Part shown: piece by piece, positions 15,283 through 24,835 of the stretch
Numbering within the stretch: the first letter of the stretch is position 1
Layout: every line of letters starts with the position of its first letter
Source: an uncultured Bacteroidales bacterium
GTDB lineage: Bacteria > Bacteroidota > Bacteroidia > Bacteroidales > UBA932
Assembly: GCA_944325505.1 (NCBI GenBank)
Contig: CALVAJ010000022.1
Span: 1-39,475, forward strand
Length of the DNA stretch: 39,475 nt
Direction of reading: 5' to 3'
Program-made: the position numbers and the translations under genes
The notes under the pieces: model-generated
What the model was told of the DNA's origin: nothing
What the model saw: only the letters and a program-made list of their open reading frames with translations
The model's database searches: none

Positions 15283-17553
15283 ATGGAACGCAGTGCATTG
15301 GAAAGCGACATACAGTTTCTTCCGGGAGTCGGTCCCAAAAGGGCCGAGCTTCTGCGGAAAGAATTGGGCATCAATACGTTCGGAGACCTGATCAGGTTAT
15401 ATCCTTTCAGATACATCGACAGGAGCAGCATTGTCCCCATAAGGGAGATAAGGCCGGACATGGCCTATATCCAGGTAAAGGCCAGAGTGTTGGCCCGGGA
15501 ACTGTACGGGAGTGCAGGTGTCATAGCCGCAGACAATATCTACGGTCAAAATCAGGACGTTTCCGGCAATGGCGCTCCGGCTGCAACAGGCTCCGGTGCG
15601 GACATCAGATTCAACCTGGTCAGACGGATGCGTGTGGTAGTCGAAGATGCGACTGGAAGGCTGGAGCTTGTCTTTTTCAAAGGGATCAAATGGATGTACG
15701 GGAAGCTCGAGCCGGGCAAGGAGTTCATTTTCTTCGGCAAACCTACGGTTTTCAACGGTCTGGTGAACATAGTGCATCCCGAGGTGGACAATGCTCCCGA
15801 CAGGCAAAGCACGCGTTCCGGAAACGCACGGCAGGCACCCGCCGGAGGGGTCCGGAACACGGTGCAGCAGACTGACGCTCTGACAATGACAGGAGTCTAT
15901 CCGAGCACCGAAAGGCTGAAGAACGGCGGAATAACAGGCAAGGCAATGTGCAGGATGCAGGAACATGCCCTGAACGCCTGCCTGCCGGATATAGAGGAAA
16001 CGCTGCCCGTATGGTTCCTGAAGCAGCAGGGACTGGTCCCGCTTCCCTTCGCCCTGAAAAACATACATTTCCCGAAAGACCAGCAGTCGCTGGAGCGTGC
16101 AAGATACAGGCTTAAATTCGAAGAGTTGTTTTTCCTTCAGCTTTCTCTCCTGAAACAGAAATACATACACAGCCGCGACGAACACGGGATACAAATGCCG
16201 AAGGTCGGTGAAGCATTCAACAGATGCTATGAAGCCCTGCCTTTTCCTCTTACCGGAGCACAGAAACGCGTGATTACCGAAATCCGCAATGACATGAAAA
16301 GCGGACACCAGATGAACCGTCTGCTGCAGGGAGATGTGGGAAGCGGAAAGACTATGGTGGCAGTGCTTACGGCACTTATAGCTATAGGGAACGGGTATCA
16401 GGCATGCATCATGGCCCCTACGGAAGTGCTTGCCCAGCAGCATTTCAAGAACATTTCAAAATATCTGGAGCCCACCGGTGTAAGAGTGGCCCTGCTCACA
16501 GGAAGCAGCAGGACTGCGGAGAGACGTGAAATCCATGCCGGTCTGGAAGACGGGAACATAGGCATAATAGTGGGGACTCATGCCCTTATAGAGGACGATG
16601 TACTGTTCAGGAATCTCGGTCTGGCCATCGTGGACGAGCAGCACCGCTTCGGTGTGGAACAGAGGGCGAAACTGTGGAGGAAATCAGCCTGCGGGATGCC
16701 GCCGCATATACTGGTCATGACGGCTACCCCCATTCCGCGGACCCTTGCCATGACCCTGTACGGCGACCTGGACGTGTCTGTCATTGACGAACTTCCGCCG
16801 GGCAGGAAACCCGTGCAGACTATCCACGCATCAGAGAACAGACGGCCGGCCCTGTTTAAATTCATGCGTGACCAGATAGCGCTCGGAAGACAGATTTTCG
16901 TAGTGTATCCGCTTATTTTCGAAAGCGAAAAGATGGACTACAAGAATCTTGAGAACGGTTATGAGCAGATAGCCAAGGCATTTCCGTTCCCTCCTTACAG
17001 GACTGCCATAGTACACGGGAAACAGTCCAATGAAGAAAAGAAATTCAATATGGACGCTTTTGCCGCGGGGCGTGCGAATATCCTTGTAGCTACATCCGTG
17101 ATAGAAGTCGGCGTGGATGTGCCGAACGCCTCCGTGATGGTGATAGAAAGTGCGGAAAGGTTCGGACTGAGCCAGCTTCACCAGCTGCGCGGCCGTGTCG
17201 GCAGGGGCTCTGAAAAGTCCTACTGCGTGCTGATGACCGGCCAGAAGCTGAGCAAAGAGTCCAGACACCGCATCCAGCTGATGTGCAGCACAGAAAACGG
17301 GTTCGAACTTGCTGAGGAGGACATGAAAATGCGCGGACCTGGCGATCTGGAAGGCACGCAGCAGAGCGGCCTGCCGATATCGCTCAATATCGCCTCGCTT
17401 GCAAAAGACGGACTGATACTCAATGTGGCACGCAGCTGCGCTGAAGCCATTCTGGAAGAAGACCCTACACTGTCTCTCGACAAAAACCTGCTTCTGATGC
17501 AGGAACTGAAAAAAGACAAATACAACATAAAGGACTACAGTAAAATCAGCTAA
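15283..17553 (+). CDS. recG: ATP-dependent DNA helicase RecG
   Basis: RecG remodels stalled replication forks and Holliday junctions. All helicase motifs are present: GDVGSGKT (Walker A, residues 350-357), DEQH (451-454, the RecG form of motif II) followed by RFGVEQR, MTATPIPRTLA (motif III), VGVDVPNASVMVIE (V) and QLHQLRGRVGRG (VI). The N-terminus (DIQFLPGVGPKRAELL) matches other Bacteroidota RecG starts. At 756 residues it is longer than the roughly 700 usual in this phylum. The extra length is in two low-complexity Gly/Ala/Asn/Gln-rich inserts within the N-terminal wedge region, at about residues 75-113 and 172-200. It leads an operon with the WYL regulator, S9 peptidase, porin and GSCFA genes. 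Confidence 0.95.
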   Translation: MERSALESDIQFLPGVGPKRAELLRKELGINTFGDLIRLYPFRYIDRSSIVPIREIRPDMAYIQVKARVLARELYGSAGVIAADNIYGQNQDVSGNGAPAATGSGADIRFNLVRRMRVVVEDATGRLELVFFKGIKWMYGKLEPGKEFIFFGKPTVFNGLVNIVHPEVDNAPDRQSTRSGNARQAPAGGVRNTVQQTDALTMTGVYPSTERLKNGGITGKAMCRMQEHALNACLPDIEETLPVWFLKQQGLVPLPFALKNIHFPKDQQSLERARYRLKFEELFFLQLSLLKQKYIHSRDEHGIQMPKVGEAFNRCYEALPFPLTGAQKRVITEIRNDMKSGHQMNRLLQGDVGSGKTMVAVLTALIAIGNGYQACIMAPTEVLAQQHFKNISKYLEPTGVRVALLTGSSRTAERREIHAGLEDGNIGIIVGTHALIEDDVLFRNLGLAIVDEQHRFGVEQRAKLWRKSACGMPPHILVMTATPIPRTLAMTLYGDLDVSVIDELPPGRKPVQTIHASENRRPALFKFMRDQIALGRQIFVVYPLIFESEKMDYKNLENGYEQIAKAFPFPPYRTAIVHGKQSNEEKKFNMDAFAAGRANILVATSVIEVGVDVPNASVMVIESAERFGLSQLHQLRGRVGRGSEKSYCVLMTGQKLSKESRHRIQLMCSTENGFELAEEDMKMRGPGDLEGTQQSGLPISLNIASLAKDGLILNVARSCAEAILEEDPTLSLDKNLLLMQELKKDKYNIKDYSKIS

Positions 17554-17594
17554 GACGAATCCGGCATACCGGAATCCGCAAACATCAAAAAACT

Positions 17595-18509
17595 ATGGTA
17601 CCGGAACTTCTTGAAAAATATATCTGGCTTATCAATACGTTCCTGAGAGCCCGCGAACACGGAATCTCGCTTCCGGAACTGCAGGAAATGTGGGAAAGGC
17701 GCTATGACGCAGCCTACTCCCGCAGCTCGTTCAACCATCACCGGGAGGCGGTATCGCAGATTTTCGGGATAGAAATCGAATGTGACCGAAGGAGCAACAG
17801 ATATTTCATCAGATACAGCGATGACGTCAAAGATTCAGATGCCGCATCATCCTGGCTGATAAACACTTTCACGATCAACAACCTGCTTTCCCTCGGCAAG
17901 GAAAGACTTTCCGGACGTGTCTCTGTAGAAGAAATACCTTCCGGCCACAAATATCTCACGTCTGTCATGGAAGCCATGGACTACAACCTGGAAATCCGGA
18001 TCAGGTACAGGAAATACACCGGCACTGAAATCTCAGAATACACCCTGAGACCGTACGCTGTCAAAGAAAGTGCAAGAAGGTGGTACATAGTGGCGTATTG
18101 CGTTGAACGGGAAGGCATGAGGGTCTACGGCATGGACAGGATTGTATCTATGGAGGTCACCGGGAGGCACTTCGTGATGCCTGATGATTTCGATGTGGAC
18201 GCGCTGTTCCGCAACAGCTTCGGGGTATATCTTCCTGACAGCAGGCCGGAAGAAATCGTTTTCAGGGCATCCGGGAAAGAGGCCAGATATCTGGAAGACC
18301 TGCCCCTGCACCATAGCCAGAAAGTAATCGCGAAAGACGGAAATTCAGTAACCTTTTCTATCTTTGTGTGCCCGAACGAAAGCCTTGTGATGGAGCTTTT
18401 CAGGCTCGGCCCGAGAATCGAGGTGCTGGAGCCAGCCCATATCAGGGACGTGATTGCCGCAATGGCATTGGAAACGGCGCGGCTGTATGAAGAAAATGTT
18501 AATTCATAA
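17595..18509 (+). CDS. WYL-domain transcriptional regulator
   Basis: The 304-residue protein pairs an N-terminal winged-helix region (about residues 1-75, LPELQEMWERR...SSFNHHREAVSQIF) with a WYL domain centred on RRWYIVAYC near residue 160 and the following RVYGMDRIVSMEV. The C-terminal WCX-like extension is present. WYL domains bind nucleic acid or nucleotide ligands, and members often regulate DNA-damage or defence genes. The gene follows recG by 41 bases and precedes the S9 peptidase by 5, so it is embedded in an operon. No defence genes are near it, and the target is unknown. Confidence 0.85.
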   Translation: MVPELLEKYIWLINTFLRAREHGISLPELQEMWERRYDAAYSRSSFNHHREAVSQIFGIEIECDRRSNRYFIRYSDDVKDSDAASSWLINTFTINNLLSLGKERLSGRVSVEEIPSGHKYLTSVMEAMDYNLEIRIRYRKYTGTEISEYTLRPYAVKESARRWYIVAYCVEREGMRVYGMDRIVSMEVTGRHFVMPDDFDVDALFRNSFGVYLPDSRPEEIVFRASGKEARYLEDLPLHHSQKVIAKDGNSVTFSIFVCPNESLVMELFRLGPRIEVLEPAHIRDVIAAMALETARLYEENVNS

Positions 18510-18514
18510 TAATA

Positions 18515-20971
18515 ATGAAAGAGAAGAACTTAAAACTGTGGCATGCGGTATCGACATGGGGAATACTCATTGTACTGTTGCTGCTTCTGATTGATTCATT
18601 TACGGATTTCACATCAATTGACGGACTTAAAAACAAGATGAAAGAGAAAAAGGCTGATAAGGAGGCTTTCATCGGAAAGCCTGAAATCGAAATAAAGGAC
18701 GGTGTATTCACACCTGAAGCCATGCTTGCAATGGGCCGCCTCTCGGATCCGCAGGTATCACCTGACGGGACAAAAATCCTGTACGGTGTATCTTACACTT
18801 CCATTGAACAGAACAGATCTTGCAACAACCTCTACATCTGCAACATAGACGGCTCCTCCGTCCAGAGGCTCACAGCAGAAGGGAAAAGTTTCTCAAATGC
18901 ACGCTGGAGCGCCGACGGGGAAAGCATCGCCTTCATTCAGGGCGGTCAGATATGGACAGCTAAGCTGAAGGGGCGTGAAGGAGCGTACCGTCTCGGCAAA
19001 AAAGTGCAGATATCTGACGTACCTGCAGGAATAAGCCAGTTCACACTGTCTCCGGACCAGACCAAAGTTATGTATGTCAGCACTGTCCAGAGTGCACTCA
19101 AAAAACCTTCGGACCTTTATGAAGATCTGGACAAGTCGGATGCCATCTCGGCCGACGACCTGATGTACAGGCATTGGGACCACTGGGTCAAGGAAGTGCC
19201 GCACACATTCGTGGCCGGTTTTGCTTTCGGGAAAGAGGGCAAGAACAGCATCGTACCGGAAACTTCGAAAGACATACTTGCAGCAGAGACGGAAATATAC
19301 GAGCTCCCTACCGAACCTTTCAGCGGCATAGAGCAGCTCGCATGGAGTCCGGACGGAAAGACCATAGCATATTCGTGCCGCAAACTGACAGGTAAGAAAT
19401 ACGCTTTTTCCACAAATACGGAAATCTATTTTTACGATGTGGAATCCGGTGAGTGTACGCAGCTTACGATGGGAGGAGGATACGACACCAACCCCGTATG
19501 GTCGCCGGACGGAAAGAGGCTCTGCTGGATAAGCATGGAAAGGGACGGATATGAGGCGGACAAACAGCGGCTCATGACAGCCGACATCGACTGGGCTGTA
19601 CCGGTAAAAGGTTCAGGCTCGAACGCATCCCGGCTTCCGCTGGTTTCAAACATAAAGGACATCACGTCTTCCTTCAAGTACAATGCATCCGCCCCTGTCT
19701 GGAGTTCCGGCTCCGATAAAATCTATTTCTCAGCCCTCGCTGAAGGTCTCCAGGGGATTTTCAAGGCGGAATATGCTTCAGACTGGAAAATAGTGAGGAT
19801 TACCGGGGACAACCTCTGGTTCGATTTCGGTTCCCCGTTCCATATTTCGGAATCCGACGGCACTGTTACCCTCCTTGCAGACTACAGCAGCATGGACTTC
19901 CCTACCGAACTTGTTTCCATAAGAATCGGGGAAGACACGGCCGGACAGGCCCAGGACGGCAACGTGAAGATGACTCCGCTCGAACCGGCCCATTCCACTC
20001 CTCTTGAAGCAGAATGTGAAATCATCCCGGAGCCTGTACATATCAGCAGGATTTCACATGTGAATGACGACATTCTCTCGCAGCTTGACCCGGTAAAGAC
20101 AGAAGCACGGCATATCAGGACCGCAGACGGTAAAGACATGCTTACCTGGGTGGTCTATCCTCCTCATTTCGATGCCGGGAAAGAATATCCTTCCATCCTT
20201 ATCTGCCTTGGAGGCCCACAGGGCACTCTCAGCCAGGGCTGGTCATACAGATGGAACTACCGTCTGATGGCTTCACAGGGATATATCACCGTACTTCCGA
20301 ACAGACGAGGTACTACCGCATTCGGACAGGAGTGGACCGAGCAGATTTCGGGCGACTATCCGGGACTGAACATGCAGGACTATCTGGCTGCAGCGAAAAC
20401 ACTCAAGGCTGAGCCTTATGTAGGGAAAATGGCAGCCTGCGGAGCGAGCTACGGCGGTTATTCGGTCTATTATCTGTGCGGCACACATGGAGATACGTTC
20501 GATGCATTCATAGCCCATGCCGGGATTTTCAACGAAGAGCACATGTATATGACCACAGAAGAAATGTGGTTCCCGAACTGGGACAACGGCGGGCTCCACA
20601 CCTGCGAGACCGACCCTCGCGTAGGGACTGCCGACTGCCCTGTAGGCCCGGCAGGTGACGGTGAAACGTTCGGCGGCATCCGTCAGGGAGGCTCTCCCTG
20701 GAGTTCGGCGCCTAAGGCAGAACGCCATTACAGGCTGTCGCCTCATAACCTTGTGACAAACTGGCACACCCCTATCCTGGTGACACACGGCGGAATGGAC
20801 TTCCGTGTCCCGGCCGATGAAGGCATGGCGGCGTACAATGCGGCACAGCTGATGGGAGTGCCTTCGCGTCTGATTGTCTTCCCTGACGAGAACCACTGGA
20901 TTCTGAAACCGCAGAACGCCCTCTACTGGCACAGGGAGTATTTCCGCTGGCTCGACAGATGGCTCAAATAA
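18515..20971 (+). CDS. membrane-anchored S9 family prolyl oligopeptidase-type peptidase
   Basis: This 818-residue serine peptidase has an N-terminal hydrophobic helix (about residues 8-27) but no obvious signal cleavage site, suggesting an anchored periplasmic enzyme. A WD40-like beta-propeller follows, with SDPQVSPDGTKILY, ARWSADGESIAF, LAWSPDGKTIAY and PVWSPDGKRLCW. The C-terminal alpha/beta hydrolase domain carries the triad Ser645 in GASYGG, Asp762 in GGMDFRVP and His794 in ENHW. Enzymes of this type release dipeptides or acylated residues from short peptides. It fits the asaccharolytic peptide use suggested by the S46 peptidase in the same window. The gene is 5 bases after the WYL gene. 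Confidence 0.9.
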   Translation: MKEKNLKLWHAVSTWGILIVLLLLLIDSFTDFTSIDGLKNKMKEKKADKEAFIGKPEIEIKDGVFTPEAMLAMGRLSDPQVSPDGTKILYGVSYTSIEQNRSCNNLYICNIDGSSVQRLTAEGKSFSNARWSADGESIAFIQGGQIWTAKLKGREGAYRLGKKVQISDVPAGISQFTLSPDQTKVMYVSTVQSALKKPSDLYEDLDKSDAISADDLMYRHWDHWVKEVPHTFVAGFAFGKEGKNSIVPETSKDILAAETEIYELPTEPFSGIEQLAWSPDGKTIAYSCRKLTGKKYAFSTNTEIYFYDVESGECTQLTMGGGYDTNPVWSPDGKRLCWISMERDGYEADKQRLMTADIDWAVPVKGSGSNASRLPLVSNIKDITSSFKYNASAPVWSSGSDKIYFSALAEGLQGIFKAEYASDWKIVRITGDNLWFDFGSPFHISESDGTVTLLADYSSMDFPTELVSIRIGEDTAGQAQDGNVKMTPLEPAHSTPLEAECEIIPEPVHISRISHVNDDILSQLDPVKTEARHIRTADGKDMLTWVVYPPHFDAGKEYPSILICLGGPQGTLSQGWSYRWNYRLMASQGYITVLPNRRGTTAFGQEWTEQISGDYPGLNMQDYLAAAKTLKAEPYVGKMAACGASYGGYSVYYLCGTHGDTFDAFIAHAGIFNEEHMYMTTEEMWFPNWDNGGLHTCETDPRVGTADCPVGPAGDGETFGGIRQGGSPWSSAPKAERHYRLSPHNLVTNWHTPILVTHGGMDFRVPADEGMAAYNAAQLMGVPSRLIVFPDENHWILKPQNALYWHREYFRWLDRWLK

Positions 20972-21017
20972 TATGGAGCAGGCTCTGACCTGCGACTGTG
21001 ATTTAAGATAACCGGAT

Positions 21018-22217
21018 ATGAAACACTTGACTATAGCCTTACTGATCATTTCCATCATAGCATGCTTTCCGGCAGCCGGAAGGCAGACCGGCATGGACAC
21101 CGGAACCTGGAAACAGGAGGATGACACTGCCTGTGTACAGAAAGAAAAAGCGTTTTTCCCTGTAGACAATATAGACATGTCATTCCAGATGAGGGGCTCG
21201 CTCCGGGGGGATTTCCCGCGCGGAGGAGAAGCGTCCGCACGTTTCCGTATGGACGACCTCAGATGGAACATCGAAGGATGGGCGGGAAAGAAGGTGTATT
21301 ACCGTTTCAGACAGGCGCTTACAAAAGGATTTACATCCCTTTCGCTCGAAAACCTCGTCTCGTCCGTGAACTATGCTTTTGTCAAATGGCACGCTACCCC
21401 GAAAACCACTTTCACCTTCGGGAAGCATGTATTGTCGCTTGGGGGGCATGAGTTCGATGCAGTCCCGGTATATGTGATCCAGTTCAGCGATTTCGGAAGC
21501 AGCTTTTCGTCCTATCAGATGGGGGCGAGCGCGGAATGGCACATCAGTCCGTCGCATGACCTGGTCTTCCAGATGAGCAACTTCAGGGGCGTTTCCGACA
21601 GCGAGTTCTATTACGGACAGCTCCCGGACAATATCAAGGCCACCAACTTCCCTCTGATCGGGACGGTCAACTGGAACGGGGATTTCCTCGATGACAAATC
21701 CTTGAAACTGAGGTATTCCGTATCTTACGGACACCAGACGACCGACAAGGGGGTCTGGATAGTTTCGCTCGGGCACTCATACAGGAAACCGAAACTCGGC
21801 GGGTACATAGACCTTATGTGGTCACGCCAGGGGCTTGATGTCAGCGGCATAATGAGCCGGTCTGCCGCTTACTCCGACGGCACGCCGAGGACATTGCAGA
21901 ACACCGAATACCTGACTGCCGTAGGCTATCTGCATTTCTTTTTCAGCCCGAGCATCGCGGCATTCGTGAAAGGAGGATGGGAATGCGCCGGCATATACCA
22001 GCCATACGACGATATAGTAAAAGGAGTCCACAGGACCAACTGGAACGCCCAGTGCTGCTTCCAGTACATGCCTACCCGTGACAGTGACTTCAGGCTCTTC
22101 GCCCATTACAACTATTACGGACGGCATGCCACGGACAAAGGACGCGCCCTCGGGATGGCAGATGTCACCGAGCACAGGGTTTCGCTCGGAATCATATACA
22201 TAATGAAGGTATTATAA
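21018..22217 (+). CDS. outer-membrane porin-like beta-barrel protein
   Basis: The 399-residue protein has a Sec signal peptide (about 22 residues, ending near PAAGRQ) and then alternating amphipathic strands rich in Tyr, Phe, Trp and Gly. Strand pairs such as KVYYRFRQALT, TTFTFGKHVLSLGG and DFRLFAHYNYYGRHATDKG, and the end HRVSLGIIYIMKVL, resemble Bacteroidota proteins of the OprP/OprO-like porin family. Phosphate selectivity cannot be judged. IIAC in the signal loosely resembles a lipobox, but a lipid anchor on a barrel is unlikely. It is in an operon, 46 bases after the S9 peptidase and 14 bases before the GSCFA gene. Confidence 0.7.
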   Translation: MKHLTIALLIISIIACFPAAGRQTGMDTGTWKQEDDTACVQKEKAFFPVDNIDMSFQMRGSLRGDFPRGGEASARFRMDDLRWNIEGWAGKKVYYRFRQALTKGFTSLSLENLVSSVNYAFVKWHATPKTTFTFGKHVLSLGGHEFDAVPVYVIQFSDFGSSFSSYQMGASAEWHISPSHDLVFQMSNFRGVSDSEFYYGQLPDNIKATNFPLIGTVNWNGDFLDDKSLKLRYSVSYGHQTTDKGVWIVSLGHSYRKPKLGGYIDLMWSRQGLDVSGIMSRSAAYSDGTPRTLQNTEYLTAVGYLHFFFSPSIAAFVKGGWECAGIYQPYDDIVKGVHRTNWNAQCCFQYMPTRDSDFRLFAHYNYYGRHATDKGRALGMADVTEHRVSLGIIYIMKVL

Positions 22218-22231
22218 CGACAGAGGACAAT

Positions 22232-23101
22232 ATGCTGAAACTTCAGACACCGGTAGATGCCGGGCAGAGCCGTATCGGTATTTCATACAAGGACAGGATC
22301 ATGATTCTGGGAAGCTGTTTTGCCGACAACATCGGCAGGAAAATGTCCGACCTGGGATTCAATGTCTGCGTCAATCCTTTCGGCACCCTTTATAACCCCG
22401 TGTCTGTCAGCAACTCTATCCACCGTCTGGAATGTGGCATACCGTTTTCAGAAGACGACTGCATCCGGATGGGAAGCGGCTCGCCGCTGATATGCTCCTT
22501 CAGCCACCATACTTCTTTCGCAAGAGAAACGGCGGATGAATTCCTGGAAAACGCGAATGTCAGGCTTGCGGAAGCCTCGGAGTTTTACCGGAACTGCAAC
22601 AAGGTGATAATCACCCTCGGGACCAGCTGGTGCTACAGACACACGGAATCGGGCCTTATAGTATCGAACTGTCTGAAAAGGGACGCAAAAGAGTTCACCA
22701 GGGTACGCCTGGATCTGCAGATGGAAACGACCGTTCTGAAGAGCATATTGGAGAAAGCCCCTGAAAAGAAATTCATCTTTACTGTAAGTCCGATACGCCA
22801 TCTGAAAGACGGCGCCCACGGGAACCAGCTCAGCAAGGCCACCCTGCTTCTGGCAGAAGACGAACTCTGCGGGATGTTCCCTGACAGAAGCGAATACTTC
22901 CCCGCTTACGAAATCATGATGGACGAACTGCGGGACTACAGGTTCTATGCGGAAGACATGACTCATCCGTCAGACCAGGCCGTAAACTATATCTGGGAGC
23001 GTTTCTGCGATTTCGCCCTCCCTGATTCCGAGCGCCAGCTGCTTGTAGAAAAAGAAAAGGAGTTCCGCCGGTCCAGGCATATCGAAGGCAGAAGGAAATG
23101 A
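22232..23101 (+). CDS. GSCFA domain protein
   Basis: The 289-residue protein carries the family's namesake motif GSCFAD at about residue 27 (RIMILGSCFADNIGRKM), followed by NPFGTLYNPVSV, ITLGTSWCYRH and TVSPIRHLKDG. The GSCFA family (PF08885) resembles SGNH/GDSL hydrolases, with the Ser of GSCFA as probable nucleophile and a late DxxH-type pair; MTHPSDQAVNYIW near the end fits that. The substrate is not known for the family. No signal peptide is present, so it is probably cytoplasmic. It is the last gene of the recG operon. Confidence 0.88.
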   Translation: MLKLQTPVDAGQSRIGISYKDRIMILGSCFADNIGRKMSDLGFNVCVNPFGTLYNPVSVSNSIHRLECGIPFSEDDCIRMGSGSPLICSFSHHTSFARETADEFLENANVRLAEASEFYRNCNKVIITLGTSWCYRHTESGLIVSNCLKRDAKEFTRVRLDLQMETTVLKSILEKAPEKKFIFTVSPIRHLKDGAHGNQLSKATLLLAEDELCGMFPDRSEYFPAYEIMMDELRDYRFYAEDMTHPSDQAVNYIWERFCDFALPDSERQLLVEKEKEFRRSRHIEGRRK

Positions 23102-23117
23102 CTGCCATTAAAAAAAA

Positions 23118-23148
23118 TTTGCAGGAAGACTTTTTGTTTCTATATTTG
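23118..23148 (+). promoter_or_regulatory. ABC transporter operon promoter
   Basis: TTTG (23118-23121) and TATATTTG (23141-23148) with a 19-base spacer form the best promoter in the window. Transcription should start near 23155, inside the adjacent palindrome. Confidence 0.8.
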
Positions 23149-23151
23149 CAG

Positions 23152-23171
23152 TGTATTAATAAACTAATACA
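23152..23171. promoter_or_regulatory. palindromic operator overlapping the ABC operon start site
   Basis: Perfect 7-base arms TGTATTA and TAATACA surround a 6-base spacer, directly after the -7 box. The operon's last gene encodes a YtrA-type GntR repressor, and such repressors usually autoregulate by binding a palindrome at their operon promoter. Binding here would block initiation. Confidence 0.6.
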
Positions 23172-23200
23172 GCAAGTATTCAAATCAAAAACATACTGCA

Positions 23201-24028
23201 ATGATAAACATTGACAATATCACCTTCAGCTACGGAAACAATATCGTACTGAAAAACATCACGATGCATCTTGAAGAAGGCAAAATCTACGGTCTTCTCG
23301 GGGAAAACGGAGTCGGCAAGACTACCCTTCTCACCCTTCTCTGCGGACTCAAGAAAGTAAAGTCCGGTTCTATCGAAATCGACGGACACATCCCTTTCAA
23401 CCGGGAGCCGTCATTCCTCTCTCTCGAATATTTCCTAAGCGACGAAGTCGCACCGATGCCGGTTCCGGCAGAGAAATTCGCATTGTCATACGGAAAATTC
23501 TGGGAAAAGTTCGACATGGGCAAATTTTCGGAACTTATGGGCATCTTCGAGACAGACGCTTCCCAGAAAATGAACAGGATGTCGTTCGGACAGCTCAAGA
23601 AGACCTACATTTCGTTCGCCCTCGCCTGCAACTGCAAATACCTTTTCATGGACGAGCCTACAAACGGACTGGACATCCCGTCAAAGGCACAGTTCAGGAA
23701 AGCGGTCACGAAATACACCGCAGAGGATTCCACCCTTCTCATTTCGACCCATCAGGTCCGTGACCTGGAAAACATCATCGACCCGATAATAATCCTCGAC
23801 CGCCAGGATGTCCTGCTGAACGCTTCAATCGCGGAAATCGCAGACAAACTCACATTCAACTACAGCAACGAAAAGAATCCTCATGCCCTCTACAGCGAAG
23901 TGACCCCGGGCGGCAGCGTCCAGGTGTACATGAATACCGGAGATGAGGAAAGCAAGGTAAACATAGAGGCCCTGTTCAACACCGTCCATCTTCATAAGGA
24001 ACTGATCAAAGGACTGTTCAGAAAATAA
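23201..24028 (+). CDS. ABC transporter ATP-binding protein
   Basis: This 275-residue ABC ATPase should power the two membrane proteins encoded after it. It has Walker A GENGVGKTT (about residues 34-42), a degenerate signature SFGQLKK in place of LSGGQ, Walker B YLFMDEPTNGLD and the switch His in LLISTHQVRD. The C-terminal 60 residues have no recognised domain. The operon layout (ATPase, membrane proteins, GntR regulator) matches YtrA-controlled exporters that respond to cell-wall-active compounds; the substrate is unknown. It starts 30 bases after the operator palindrome. Confidence 0.92.
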   Translation: MINIDNITFSYGNNIVLKNITMHLEEGKIYGLLGENGVGKTTLLTLLCGLKKVKSGSIEIDGHIPFNREPSFLSLEYFLSDEVAPMPVPAEKFALSYGKFWEKFDMGKFSELMGIFETDASQKMNRMSFGQLKKTYISFALACNCKYLFMDEPTNGLDIPSKAQFRKAVTKYTAEDSTLLISTHQVRDLENIIDPIIILDRQDVLLNASIAEIADKLTFNYSNEKNPHALYSEVTPGGSVQVYMNTGDEESKVNIEALFNTVHLHKELIKGLFRK

Positions 24029-24035
24029 AACCGCC

Positions 24036-24830
24036 ATGGCACGCAAAGATTCATTCGATTCAGACAGATTCGGGAAATACTTTTCCTTTGAACTGAAAGA
24101 GACTGTCCGTTCGCAGGGGCTGTTTGTCTTGCTGTCCGGACTGGTGCCGCTGATTTTCTTCATCATATCGGTCATTTTCTCATTACTGTATGATCATGAG
24201 AATCTTGAAGATTTCTGGAGCGGATACTTTTTCTTCAAGATACTGATAGCCACAGTGGCATTTGTCCTGTTCTTCCTGGTCTTCCCGATAGTCAGATACG
24301 GAAACCTCACTGACAGGCGGGAAGGCGTGATGCCGGTCCTTTTACCTGCATCACATACGGAAAAATTCTTCTGTTCAGTGCTGGTTTCCGTGATAATCGC
24401 CCCCGTTGTCTTTTTGACACTGTATCTGGGAAGCGATGCCGTACTTGGCGCATTGTTCCCTTTATCCGGCAAATCCCTGGCTGGATATTTCCTTGAATAT
24501 AAACTCGTTTCATACAACGAAGAATTCGGTTTTTCACTTGCCGGCACTTATGCATTCTTCCTGCCACCGATGGTATCGTTTGCCGGACTTGCCGGAGGAG
24601 CCCTGTTCAAAAAGAACAAGATAACCAAGACATTCTTCTCATGCGCCGTCGCACTCATCCTGTTCCTGATGATAGTGATCAGTATTGTCGACTCTCTGTA
24701 TATGAGTGCGGAGCAGACCGCTGAAATGGTAGTCAGCAACTGCACATGGTTCTGGTACACCGTGCAGACTGTCACGGCGGCAGGATTCGGATTGTATTAT
24801 TGGGAACGGACCAGAAAAATAGAACTTTAG
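24036..24830 (+). CDS. ABC transporter membrane protein (first paralogue)
   Basis: The 264-residue protein has about six hydrophobic helices and a short charged N-terminus (RFGKYFSFELKETVRSQG). It shows no strong match to a named permease family, but its place 7 bases after the ATPase gene suggests it is a permease subunit of the same exporter. It is clearly related to the next gene. Both share an FGKY start, a YGN/HLTDRREG..LLPAS..EK loop after helix 3, an IIxP..FL helix, and a closing KKNKITKTFF/KRHKIAKTIL segment before the last helices. The pair may form a heterodimeric pore. Confidence 0.72.
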   Translation: MARKDSFDSDRFGKYFSFELKETVRSQGLFVLLSGLVPLIFFIISVIFSLLYDHENLEDFWSGYFFFKILIATVAFVLFFLVFPIVRYGNLTDRREGVMPVLLPASHTEKFFCSVLVSVIIAPVVFLTLYLGSDAVLGALFPLSGKSLAGYFLEYKLVSYNEEFGFSLAGTYAFFLPPMVSFAGLAGGALFKKNKITKTFFSCAVALILFLMIVISIVDSLYMSAEQTAEMVVSNCTWFWYTVQTVTAAGFGLYYWERTRKIEL

Positions 24831-24835
24831 ATATT

